Position numbers and translations under genes: made by a program. The notes beneath the pieces were generated by a model that did no database searches, was not told where the DNA came from, and was given only the letters and a program-made list of their open reading frames with translations. A stretch of DNA of 50,179 bases from Croceibacterium_A sp044506565 (GTDB lineage Bacteria; Pseudomonadota; Alphaproteobacteria; Sphingomonadales; Sphingomonadaceae). The first letter of the stretch is position 1. Every line of letters starts with the position of its first letter. Below, in pieces: positions 1-7,874 of the stretch. The stretch is taken from assembly GCA_044506565.1 (NCBI GenBank), contig JBIQKN010000013.1, forward strand, positions 1 through 50,179, given 5' to 3'.

Positions 1-630
1 GGCCAGACCGAATACGTCGCCGATGCCAGCGGCACGCCGGTCAACGACGCGGTGATGATGCTCGCCGGGCCCCAGCTGCGCACGGTGCCGTTGACCGTTC
101 ACTGTGCGCTCGCGGAGGTCCCGCACCTCGTCAGCGCCGAACTTATCCTGCGCAAGGTCCGCGTCGTCGCGGCCGCGCTCAAGGCGGACTTCGGTATCGC
201 GGCCCCGAGGATCGCGATCTGCGGGCTCAATCCCCACGCGGGGGAGAAGGGCCGGATGGGCCGCGAGGAGATCGAGATAATCGCTCCGGCCATAGAGGCG
301 CTGCGCGCGGAGGGCATCGATGCCACCGGCCCGCACGCGGCCGACACCCTGTTCGCGCCGCACAAGCGCGACAGCTACGACGTGGCGGTCGCAATGTACC
401 ACGACCAGGCCCTGGTCCCCCTCAAGACGCTCGACTTCGACCAAGGGGTCAACGTCACGCTCGGCCTGCCGATCGTGCGCACTTCGCCCGATCACGGGAC
501 CGCGTTCGACATTGCGGGCCAGGGCATCGCCTCGCCGGGCGCGATGATCGCGGCGATCCGCATGGCCGGGGAAATGGCGGCGCGGCGGGCATCGTTGGAC
601 AGGCTCAGGATGGGCGGTGATGGGGTCTGA
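1..630 (+). CDS. pdxA: 4-hydroxythreonine-4-phosphate dehydrogenase, C-terminal part (5' end outside window)
   Basis: PdxA oxidises 4-phosphohydroxy-L-threonine with NAD in the cytoplasmic DXP-dependent route to pyridoxal phosphate. The frame is open from the first base, so the gene begins upstream and about 209 C-terminal residues are seen. Recognisable PdxA blocks follow in order: GLNPHAGE followed by a Gly/Glu-rich stretch, GPHAADTLF, the VAMYHDQALVPLK metal-site region (the His and Asp of YHDQ), and VNVTLGLP-x-VRTSPDHGTAFDIAG. The gene is followed 63 bp later by rsmA in the same direction, the usual pdxA-rsmA order in proteobacteria, so they are probably cotranscribed. The C-terminus looks complete. 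The assignment is based on motif recognition and neighbourhood. Confidence 0.95.
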   Translation, partial: GQTEYVADASGTPVNDAVMMLAGPQLRTVPLTVHCALAEVPHLVSAELILRKVRVVAAALKADFGIAAPRIAICGLNPHAGEKGRMGREEIEIIAPAIEALRAEGIDATGPHAADTLFAPHKRDSYDVAVAMYHDQALVPLKTLDFDQGVNVTLGLPIVRTSPDHGTAFDIAGQGIASPGAMIAAIRMAGEMAARRASLDRLRMGGDGV

Positions 631-693
631 CCGCCCGTCGCCACGTTCGCTCATGCTAAGGTTGTCGAAGCATCAGGCGCAACAGCCGACCCC

Positions 694-1539
694 ATGACCC
701 CAACACTCCCCCCACTGCGCGAGGTGATCGCTGCGCATGGCTTGAGCGCATCGAAGGCGCTCGGGCAGAACTTCCTGCTCGACGAGCAATTGCTCGCGAG
801 AATTGCGCGGATTCCCGGCGAGCTGGCAGACAAGGCGGTGCTCGAAGTCGGCCCAGGCCCCGGGGGACTGACTCGCGCGCTGCTGCGCTCCGGCGCGCGC
901 GTCACGGCGATCGAGATGGACCGCCGCTGCCTGCCCGCGCTGGCCGAACTCGGCGAGGCGTTCCCGGGCCGGCTGCGGGTGGTCGAGGGCGACGCGATGA
1001 AGCTCGACCATGGCACGCTGATGGGCGAGCCTTATGCGATCGTCGCCAACCTGCCGTACAACGTCGGGACCGCGCTGTTCACCGGGTGGCTCTCGGGCGA
1101 GGCGTGGCCGCCGCAGTGGACGTCGCTGACGCTGATGTTCCAGCAGGAAGTCGCGCAACGGATCGTCGCCGTCCCGGGGACCAGCGCCTACGGCCGCCTC
1201 GCGGTGCTCGCCCAATGGCGCGCGCGGGCGCGGCTGGCGATGAAAGTCCACCGCAGCGCGTTCACCCCGCCTCCGAAGGTCATGAGCGCCGTCGTCCACG
1301 TCGAGCCTGCGGAAGCGCCGACAGGCGTCTCGGCGGGCGTGCTCGAGAAGCTGACCGAGCACGCCTTCGGCCAGCGCCGCAAGATGTTGCGGCAGAGCCT
1401 CAAGGGCCTGCCCGGCGCGGTCGAGGCGCTCGCAATGCTCGGCATCGACCCGCAGCGGCGGGCGGAGACGCTGAGCGTGGCGGAATTCGTCGACGTCGCG
1501 CGGGTGCTGTCGGCGGGCACGCGACCGGGAGGGACTTGA
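694..1539 (+). CDS. rsmA: 16S rRNA (adenine(1518)-N6/adenine(1519)-N6)-dimethyltransferase
   Basis: RsmA (KsgA) dimethylates two adjacent adenines near the 3' end of 16S rRNA during small-subunit maturation, using S-adenosylmethionine. The 281-residue product has the family N-terminus SKALGQNFLLD, the SAM-binding loop VLEVGPGPGGLTRALL, the acidic IEMD strand end, the catalytic motif ANLPYNVG and the FQQEVAQRI segment. The C-terminal helical domain contains FGQRRKMLRQSLK. Length is normal for the family. The first ATG fits the expected N-terminus. It lies downstream of pdxA and is convergent with the SMP-30-like gene; a heptamer repeat array separates the two 3' ends. Confidence 0.96.
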   Translation: MTPTLPPLREVIAAHGLSASKALGQNFLLDEQLLARIARIPGELADKAVLEVGPGPGGLTRALLRSGARVTAIEMDRRCLPALAELGEAFPGRLRVVEGDAMKLDHGTLMGEPYAIVANLPYNVGTALFTGWLSGEAWPPQWTSLTLMFQQEVAQRIVAVPGTSAYGRLAVLAQWRARARLAMKVHRSAFTPPPKVMSAVVHVEPAEAPTGVSAGVLEKLTEHAFGQRRKMLRQSLKGLPGAVEALAMLGIDPQRRAETLSVAEFVDVARVLSAGTRPGGT

Positions 1540-1566
1540 GGTAGCAGGCAAGAGGGGCGCACAGCA

Positions 1567-1634
<68 letters not shown>

Positions 1635-1642
1635 GGGTCTCC

Positions 1643-2662
1643 CTACTTCCCCACCCCCGCCGCGATCGTATCGACCGCATAGATCGTCGCCGCGATGTTG
1701 CGCACGCCCTGCGGTGTGGTCCAGTTCTCGCCGGTCGGCGTGTTGGCGCCGAGTGTGCCGATGTAGAGCGTCTTCCGGTCGGGGCCGGCGAAGGCCACGG
1801 TGATCGAGCGGCGCGGCGTCGGGATCACCCCGAGCTGCGTCCCGGCCTTGTCGAACACGTACACCCCCGCTCCGCCGGTTACGTAAAGCCGCCCGTCGGC
1901 ATCGACCGTCAGCCCGTCGCCGCCGAAGCTTCCTTCGGGTTCGCCCTGCAGCGTGGCGAAGTCGCGCCGGTTCGAGAGCGCCCCGTCCGGCCCGACGTCG
2001 AACGCGAGGAGCGTCAGGCGATTGGTCACGTAGAGCGTGCGCCCGTCGGGGCTCAGCACGAGGCCGTTGGTGAATAGCCCGCCCTGCTGCGGATTACCGG
2101 CCGGGACGATCGTGTCGACGGTGCCGTCGGCCTTCGCGTGGAACAGCCCGCCCTGCGTGTAGTAGGCCCCGCCGTGACCATCGGCGGCGAGGTCGTTGAT
2201 CCGCCCGAGGCCGCTGCCGTCGGGGAACTTGTCGGCGATCACCTTCCGCTCGGGGGCGAGCTGGACGATCTTCGAGGGGACCGTGCAGCTGGCACCGAGT
2301 CCAAGCCCCGGATCGGTGCACGAACGGTCGGCAGCGAACACGCGGCCCTGGGCGTCGACCGAGACTGCGCCGGCGCCGGCGACGAACGGCCACTGCACCC
2401 ACCACTTGCCGTCGGGCCAGACCTTGATGATCGAGTTGCTCTGCTCCTGCGCGAACAGCAGCCCGCCGTCGGCGGCGGCGGTCATGCCGTCGACGATCAT
2501 CGGCCCCGACCAGAACGTCTCCCACTGCGCGTCGCCGGAAACGACGCCGGGGATCGCGGCGATGTCGACCGTCGTCTCGGGCGCCGGCTGACCCTGCGCA
2601 GCGGCGGGCGAGGCGGTGGCCAGGGCCAGCGCCAGGGCGACGGTCGTGATTGCTGTTCTCAT
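1643..2662 (-). CDS. Exported SMP-30/gluconolactonase-like beta-propeller protein
   Basis: The 339-residue protein has a clear signal peptide (about residues 1-23, ending SPAAAQ), so it is probably periplasmic. The mature part has the SMP-30/gluconolactonase/LRE layout: NDLAADGHGG, TNGLVLSPDGRTLYVTN and GGDGLTVDADGRLYVTG, whose Asn and Asp residues sit where this family binds its metal ion. Known members hydrolyse sugar or other lactones. It is the last gene of a minus-strand operon beginning with the DUF6152 gene, 12 bp after the preceding one. A lactonase would be a sensible partner for sugar-oxidising quinoproteins such as those encoded 17-34 kb away, but that link is inference. The substrate is unknown. 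Confidence 0.8.
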   Translation of the reverse strand: MRTAITTVALALALATASPAAAQGQPAPETTVDIAAIPGVVSGDAQWETFWSGPMIVDGMTAAADGGLLFAQEQSNSIIKVWPDGKWWVQWPFVAGAGAVSVDAQGRVFAADRSCTDPGLGLGASCTVPSKIVQLAPERKVIADKFPDGSGLGRINDLAADGHGGAYYTQGGLFHAKADGTVDTIVPAGNPQQGGLFTNGLVLSPDGRTLYVTNRLTLLAFDVGPDGALSNRRDFATLQGEPEGSFGGDGLTVDADGRLYVTGGAGVYVFDKAGTQLGVIPTPRRSITVAFAGPDRKTLYIGTLGANTPTGENWTTPQGVRNIAATIYAVDTIAAGVGK

Positions 2663-2674
2663 GGGCCTTACCCC

Positions 2675-3523
2675 TCAGTCTCCAGTGGGCTCGATCGTGT
2701 TGAATTCGCCGTCGGTTCCCGTGCGGTCGTTGTTCCAGTCGACCTGGATCATCCGATCGAACGCCTCGTCGCGGACCCAGGCCAGCCGGGACTTCCACGG
2801 CTCCGCCAGCGTAACCGGGTCCTCGACCGTCATCTCGGCGCGCAGCTTGTCGCCGTCGAGCCAGATGCGCTCGACGTAGCGCGCCTCTTCGCTGAGCGGC
2901 GGGGCGCCCTGGAAGAACTCGTTCGGATTGCGCACCATGATCGTATCGATGACCAGCGTGTCGCCTTCCCAGTGACCGATCGAATGGCCGGTCACGGTCG
3001 GCCACAGGTCCTCGGGCGGCGGGTGCCCGCGGCCGTCGGTGTAGACGTGCCGGGCCTCGTTATAGGCATTGATGATCAGCACGTGCTCGGGCGTGATCAT
3101 GAAGAGCAGCGGCGTCGCCGAGGCCATCATCAGCGGATACCCCCAGCCGAGGCTCTTCCGCCCGCCCATCGTGCGACTCACTTCCTCGACCCGACGGCGG
3201 CCTTCGTCGTTCCACGGAATCTGTGCAGCCCACATGCCGAGCGCGTCGTTGCGCGGCGGGGGCGTAGTCTCGTCGCGGACGGGGATGCCGCTGATCGGCA
3301 CGTCCGTCTGGTCTTCGCCGACCCAGTAGCCGGGCCAGTAGGGCAGTTGCCGGAAGGCCTCGGCTCGCTCGTCCTGCGACCGCTCCTGCGCGGCCACGGG
3401 CGCGGCCAGCGAGGCCGCCATCAGCAGCAAGGCGGCCCGCCAGCCGGGCCGGCATCCCAGCGCCGGCGGGGCCCGAAAGGTCGCCCGCTCAGTCGCCCGA
3501 CGGCTCGATCGTATTGATGCCAT
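2675..3523 (-). CDS. Exported protein of unknown function, WEGDTLV-motif family (tandem paralogue 2)
   Basis: 282 residues with an Arg-rich N-terminus and a signal peptide ending near residue 46 (LAAPVAAQ). The mature protein is a clear paralogue of the gene immediately upstream. Shared blocks include LPYWPGYWV, GWGYPLMM, a repeat of IxAYxEARHVYTDGR, GHWEGDTLV, SEEARYVERI and EDPVTLAEPWK, ending in an NTIEPTGD-like tail. I do not know a biochemical function for this family. The ATG lies inside the upstream gene, giving a 35-bp overlap; no good alternative start sits before the hydrophobic core. Tandem duplication is the simplest origin of the pair. Location is probably periplasmic. Confidence 0.75.
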   Translation of the reverse strand: MASIRSSRRATERATFRAPPALGCRPGWRAALLLMAASLAAPVAAQERSQDERAEAFRQLPYWPGYWVGEDQTDVPISGIPVRDETTPPPRNDALGMWAAQIPWNDEGRRRVEEVSRTMGGRKSLGWGYPLMMASATPLLFMITPEHVLIINAYNEARHVYTDGRGHPPPEDLWPTVTGHSIGHWEGDTLVIDTIMVRNPNEFFQGAPPLSEEARYVERIWLDGDKLRAEMTVEDPVTLAEPWKSRLAWVRDEAFDRMIQVDWNNDRTGTDGEFNTIEPTGD

Positions 3524-4256
3524 TCTCGACCCCCGTCCGATCGTTGGAGAAATCCATCTGCACCATGCGGTCGTAGGCTTCCTCGCGCACCTGGTTGATC
3601 GTCACCTTCCAGGGTTCGCTCAGCGTCACCGGATCCTCGATCGTGAACTCGAGCACCAGCCGGTCGCCCTCCATGTGAATGCGCTCGATGTACCGCGCTT
3701 CCTCGGACAGGCTCGGCGCGCCGTGGAAATAGGTGAAGGGCATCTGCACCTGCACCGTCTCGATCACCAGCGTGTCGCCTTCCCAGTGCCCGATCGACGT
3801 GCCCCAGACCGTGGGCCACAGGTCCTCGGCCGGGGGCAGCGGGCGCCCGTCGGTGTAGATATGACGCACTTCGCCGTAGGCGTTGACGATCATCGTCTCT
3901 TCGGGGGTGATCATGAACTGCAGCGGGGTCGCCGCATCCATCATCATCGGGTAGCCCCAGCCGAGCGCCTTGCGGCCGCCGCGCAGGCGGGCGGCCTCGG
4001 CCTGGCGCCGCTTGCCTTCCTCGTTCCAGGGTGCGTCGAAGCCATTGAGGCGCCTGATAGGCTGGCTGCTCGCATCGCGCGGGGCGGCGAATCCGCCGAT
4101 CGTGGTGTTGGCGTACTGCTCGCTGACCCAGTAACCCGGCCAGAAGGGTAGCTCGGCGAAAGCGGCGACACGTTCGGGATCGGACTTCTGCGCCGCGGCG
4201 GGACCAGTGCAAACGAGGCAGGCGGCCGCGAGCGCGGCGGCGTGCCAGGCCTTCAT
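3489..4256 (-). CDS. Exported protein of unknown function, WEGDTLV-motif family (tandem paralogue 1)
   Basis: 255 residues starting at an ATG that overlaps the stop codon of the DUF6152 gene (ATGA), which suggests translational coupling. The signal peptide is about residues 1-23 (ending GPAAAQ). The mature protein matches the next gene block for block: LPFWPGYWVSEQYANT, GRKALGWGYPMMM, ATPLQFMITPEETMIVNAY, GHWEGDTLVIET, SEEARYIERI and IEDPVTLSEPWKV, ending NTIEPSGD. Reading further upstream in the same frame is open but not sensible. Two more distant members of the family (27198 and 35935) are each next to a quinoprotein. Function is unknown; the repeated context suggests a role with periplasmic redox enzymes. 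Confidence 0.78.
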   Translation of the reverse strand: MKAWHAAALAAACLVCTGPAAAQKSDPERVAAFAELPFWPGYWVSEQYANTTIGGFAAPRDASSQPIRRLNGFDAPWNEEGKRRQAEAARLRGGRKALGWGYPMMMDAATPLQFMITPEETMIVNAYGEVRHIYTDGRPLPPAEDLWPTVWGTSIGHWEGDTLVIETVQVQMPFTYFHGAPSLSEEARYIERIHMEGDRLVLEFTIEDPVTLSEPWKVTINQVREEAYDRMVQMDFSNDRTGVENGINTIEPSGD

Positions 4257-4636
4257 CGGTTGGTGCCGATCTGGCGGCCATCGGCGGTGACGACCTCGCG
4301 CACGACGCCGCCGGGCCGGCCGTTGCGCAGCGGGTTGAGCGTGACCTTGACCTGCATCCCCGCCCGCAGCGACGATGGCCGCCAGCCGCGCGCATAGAGG
4401 TACATCGGCGCGCCCATCTCCATGCTCCATTCGACGTCGCGCCCCTGCTCGTCCTTGGCCACGATCTGGATGTAGGCGTGCGGGTTGGTCCACTGGAATT
4501 CCTTGACCGTCCCGCTGACGGTGACCTCCTTGGTCATGTCGAACATCGCGAAGCTGTGGTGAGCCTGGGCTGTGCCGGCTACGAGCGCAACAGCGCCGGC
4601 GAGCGCCCCAGCGAATTGAAATCGCATAACATCCAT
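4253..4636 (-). CDS. DUF6152 family exported small protein
   Basis: 127 residues with a signal peptide ending at TAQA just before the mature start HHSFAMFD. It then runs VSGTVKEFQWTNPHAYI, a compact beta-rich domain I recognise as DUF6152. The His-His at the processed N-terminus is typical of the family and could bind metal, which is inference. It is the first gene of the minus operon. The 114-bp gap to the divergent lipid kinase gene should hold both promoters. A second DUF6152 gene (36843) again sits beside a WEGDTLV-family gene, so the pairing recurs within this window. Confidence 0.82.
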   Translation of the reverse strand: MDVMRFQFAGALAGAVALVAGTAQAHHSFAMFDMTKEVTVSGTVKEFQWTNPHAYIQIVAKDEQGRDVEWSMEMGAPMYLYARGWRPSSLRAGMQVKVTLNPLRNGRPGGVVREVVTADGRQIGTNR

Positions 4637-4750
4637 CTCCCGGCCGTGTTCGGCTCTCAGGCCATAGTGACATCGGCAATGGCGTTCGTCATCACCTGAA
4701 ATTGTAATGACCTGTTTGCACCCGGCGCCTTATTCCACCGGCTCGCCGGC

Positions 4751-5665
4751 ATGATGCATCCGGATGCTGCGAAGGCGCCGGAAGCGCCGCGACCGTCGAA
4801 GGGAGGCCAGGTGGGGGCAGTCGTCCAGCTGTTCAGCAATTCCGCATCGGGGCGCTACCGCCCCCGGCGCCTTCGCGCGCTGGCGCGGGCGCTCGAGGCG
4901 CGCGGCGCGACGGTGCACCTGTGCGAGAGCACGAGTGGGCTGCCGGCGATCCGCAACGACGCCACGCATGTCTGCGTGGCCGCGGGAGACGGCACGGTGC
5001 GCCACGTCGCCAACGCCGTGGCCCGGTGCGGGCGGCCGCTGGCGCTGAGCGTGTACCCCGCGGGGACGATCAACTTGCTGGCGCGCGAAGCCGGCTATCC
5101 GCGGCGGCCCGAGACATTCGCGCGGCTCGTGCTCGAAAGCGAGCCGCGGCGGCGCCACTACCCGGTGGCGATCGGCGACGGCTACTTCTTTGCCTGCGCC
5201 GGAGTGGGGCCAGACAGCCTCGCGGTGGCGAACGTCTCGCGGCGCGCCAAGCGGATCGTCGGACGCCTCGCCTACGCCCTCGCCTTCGTGCGCCTGCTGA
5301 CGCGCTGGCCGCGCCCGTCCATCACGCTCGAGTGCGACGGGCGCGAGATCGCCTGCGAGGCATTCTACGTCGCCAAGGGGCGCTACTACGCCGGCTCGTG
5401 GAGCTTCGCCCCCGCCGCGCGGCTCGACGAACCGCTGATCCACGTGGTCACACTCAGGACCGCGCGCCGCCGCGACTACTTCCGCTTCGTGCTCGCACTG
5501 GTCGCCGGAGGCGGCGTCGCGCGGCTGGCCAACGTCGAGACCGCGACCTGCACGATCCTGCGTGCGAGCGCCGAGAAACCCCTGCCGATCCAGGCCGACG
5601 GCGACATCGTCGGCATCCTACCGGCAACGCTGACGGTCCGCGAGGAGCCGCTGATCTTCTGCTGA
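4751..5665 (+). CDS. Diacylglycerol/sphingosine kinase-family lipid kinase
   Basis: 304 residues with a DAGK catalytic domain. It has the nucleotide-binding segment FSNSASGRY (residues about 29-38), the glycine-rich AAGDGTVRHVANAV (the GGDGT site of the family with Ala for the first Gly), YPAGTINLLAREAG (the PlGTgND-like block), and a C-terminal domain with FACAGVGPDSLAV and the final IQADGDIVG. Members phosphorylate lipids such as diacylglycerol at the membrane; the substrate here is not determined. The gene is convergent with malate synthase G and their stop codons are only 6 bp apart. Two successive ATG codons (4751 and 4754) are possible starts. Confidence 0.85.
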   Translation: MMHPDAAKAPEAPRPSKGGQVGAVVQLFSNSASGRYRPRRLRALARALEARGATVHLCESTSGLPAIRNDATHVCVAAGDGTVRHVANAVARCGRPLALSVYPAGTINLLAREAGYPRRPETFARLVLESEPRRRHYPVAIGDGYFFACAGVGPDSLAVANVSRRAKRIVGRLAYALAFVRLLTRWPRPSITLECDGREIACEAFYVAKGRYYAGSWSFAPAARLDEPLIHVVTLRTARRRDYFRFVLALVAGGGVARLANVETATCTILRASAEKPLPIQADGDIVGILPATLTVREEPLIFC

Positions 5666-5671
5666 GCCCGC

Positions 5672-7774
5672 TCAGCCGCCCTTCGCCTTGCGCCGCCACG
5701 CGTGCAGCAGCGGCTCGGTATAGCCGTTCGGCTGGTCGAGTCCCTTGAACACGAGATCGACCGCGGCGCGGAACGCCGGGTGGCTGTCCCACGCACCCGC
5801 CATCGGCCGATAGGCAGGGTCGCCGGAGTTCTGCGCGTCGACTTTCGCCGCCATGCGCTTCAGCGAGTCCATCACCTGCTCGGCGCTGGCGACCCCGTGG
5901 AGCAGCCAGTTGGCGAGGTGCTGGCTCGAGATGCGCAGCGTGGCACGGTCTTCCATCAGCCCGACGTCGTTGATGTCGGGCACTTTCGAGCAGCCGATGC
6001 CCTGATCGATCCAGCGGACGACGTAGCCGAGCAGGCCCTGGCAGTTGTTGTCGAGCTCCTCGGCGATCTCGACCTCGCTCCAGTTGGCGCCCTCGGCGAG
6101 CGGCAGCGTCAGCAGGGCGTCGAGGCCGGGAGGGTCGGGTAGCTCCTGCTGGACCTGGAACACATCGGTCGCGTGGTAGTGCAGCGCGTGGAGCACCGCC
6201 GCCGTCGGCGAGGGTACCCACGCCGTATTCGCGCCGGCGGCGAGATGCGCGCTCTTCTCCTCGAGCATGACGTGCATCCGGTCCGGCGCGGCCCACATGC
6301 CCTTGCCGATCTGCGCGTGGCCCGAGAGCCCGCAGGCGAGCCCAATGGCGACGTTGCGCTTCTCGTAGGCGTCGATCCACGCGGACTGCTTCATCGCGCC
6401 CTTGCGGATCATCGGCCCGGCCCGCATCGAAGTGTGGATCTCGTCGCCGGTGCGGTCGAGGAAGCCGGTGTTGATGAACACGATCCGGTCCTTCACCGCG
6501 TGGATGCAGGCGGCGAGGTTGGCGCTGGTGCGGCGTTCCTCGTCCATCACCCCGACCTTGATCGTATGCCGCGGCAGGCCGAGCAGATCCTCGACCGCGT
6601 CAAACAGGTCGTTGGTGAACGCGCACTCCTCGGGACCGTGCATCTTCGGCTTGACGATGTAGATGCTGCCGCAGCGGCTGTTGCGGCCCGGCACGCGGCG
6701 TTCGACGTCGAGCGCGCCGATCGCCGAGGTCACTACCGCGTCCATGATCCCCTCGGGAATCTCGGCGTTGCCGGGGAGCAGGATCGCCGGGCTGGTCATC
6801 AGGTGGCCGACGTTGCGGACGAACAGCAGCGCGCGGCCGCACAGCACGAGCTCGCGGCCGTCGGGGCAGGTCACGGTGACGTCGTCGGCAAGCCTGCGAG
6901 TCAGCGCCCTGCCGCCCTTGTCGAAGGTCGCTTCGAGGTCGCCGCGGATCACCCCGAGCCAGTTGCGGTAGGCCGCGAGCTTGTCCTCGGCGTCGACCGC
7001 GGCGATCGAGTCCTCGAGGTCGACGATCGTGGTCAGCGCGGCTTCGAGGCGGACGTCGGCAATGCCCGCCGGGTCGTGGCGTCCGACCGGGTGCTCGCGG
7101 TCGAACACGACTTCGATGTGCAGGCCGTTGTTGCAGAACATCACGCCTTTCGCGGTGCGGCCGACGAACTGTTCCGCATCGCACAGGTCGAGGTCGCCGG
7201 GCCCGGAAATGTCTGCCCAGCTTCCGTCCGCGAGCGGCACGGCGAGGTCGAGGAATGCCCGCGCCGCTTCGATCACCGCGGTACCGCGCGCGGGATCGTA
7301 GCCGGGCCCTTGGGCGGCGGGCGCATGGGGCAGTGCGTCGGTGCCGTAATAGGCGTCGTAGAGACTGCCCCAGCGCGCATTGGCCGCATTGAGCAGGAAC
7401 CGCGCGTTGAGCACCGGGACCACGAGCTGCGGCCCGGCGAGCGCGGCGATCTCGGGATCGACGTTGCGGGTGCCGATGGTGAAAGGTTCGGGCTCCGGTA
7501 GGAGGTAACCGATCTCTTCGAGGAACACGCGGTAGGCCGCCGGGTCGTGCCGCTGGCCGCGCCGCTCCGCATGCCAGCGATCGATCGCCGCCTGGAGAGC
7601 GTCGCGCCTGTCGAGGAGGGCGAGGTTGCGCGGCGCGAAATTCCGCAGCAATTCGGCAAACCCGTTCCAGAATGCCGCCGCATCGCGCCCGAGCGGTGCC
7701 AGCACTTCGCCCTCGATGAAATCCGCCAGCGCCGCGTCGACCTGCAGCCCGCTCTTCTCGACCCTCTGGCCCAA
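5672..7774 (-). CDS. glcB: Malate synthase G
   Basis: Condenses glyoxylate and acetyl-CoA to malate in the cytoplasm. The product of about 700 residues is the normal size of the monomeric G isoform. It contains VDLEDSIAAVDAEDK, MHGPEECAFTNDLF, IKVGVMDEERRTS, FINTGFLDRTGDEIHTSM, the MWAAPDRM region and the C-terminal WIDQGIGCSKVPD. I place the start at a TTG codon at 7774, because AAGGAG lies 6 nt before it and the residues after it match the family N-terminus. The frame stays open upstream without resemblance to the family. Together with the 2-hydroxyacid dehydrogenase and glycerate kinase genes near 18 kb it provides two ways to use glyoxylate. Confidence 0.95.
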   Translation of the reverse strand: MGQRVEKSGLQVDAALADFIEGEVLAPLGRDAAAFWNGFAELLRNFAPRNLALLDRRDALQAAIDRWHAERRGQRHDPAAYRVFLEEIGYLLPEPEPFTIGTRNVDPEIAALAGPQLVVPVLNARFLLNAANARWGSLYDAYYGTDALPHAPAAQGPGYDPARGTAVIEAARAFLDLAVPLADGSWADISGPGDLDLCDAEQFVGRTAKGVMFCNNGLHIEVVFDREHPVGRHDPAGIADVRLEAALTTIVDLEDSIAAVDAEDKLAAYRNWLGVIRGDLEATFDKGGRALTRRLADDVTVTCPDGRELVLCGRALLFVRNVGHLMTSPAILLPGNAEIPEGIMDAVVTSAIGALDVERRVPGRNSRCGSIYIVKPKMHGPEECAFTNDLFDAVEDLLGLPRHTIKVGVMDEERRTSANLAACIHAVKDRIVFINTGFLDRTGDEIHTSMRAGPMIRKGAMKQSAWIDAYEKRNVAIGLACGLSGHAQIGKGMWAAPDRMHVMLEEKSAHLAAGANTAWVPSPTAAVLHALHYHATDVFQVQQELPDPPGLDALLTLPLAEGANWSEVEIAEELDNNCQGLLGYVVRWIDQGIGCSKVPDINDVGLMEDRATLRISSQHLANWLLHGVASAEQVMDSLKRMAAKVDAQNSGDPAYRPMAGAWDSHPAFRAAVDLVFKGLDQPNGYTEPLLHAWRRKAKGG

Positions 7775-7780
7775 GGCTCG

Positions 7781-7786
7781 CTCCTT
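7781..7786 (-). promoter_or_regulatory. Ribosome-binding site that fixes the TTG start of glcB
   Basis: The minus strand reads AAGGAG, then 6 nt, then TTG at 7774-7772. No ATG or GTG near the expected N-terminus has such a site, so the TTG start is preferred. Confidence 0.7.
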
Positions 7787-7874
7787 TTTCCCCGCTTCCC
7801 CCCTAGGCGCGCATGGGCCACAACGCGAGTGGGGTTTGACAGGCGCCAGCGCGGGGGTAGGGACTTCGTTGCAT

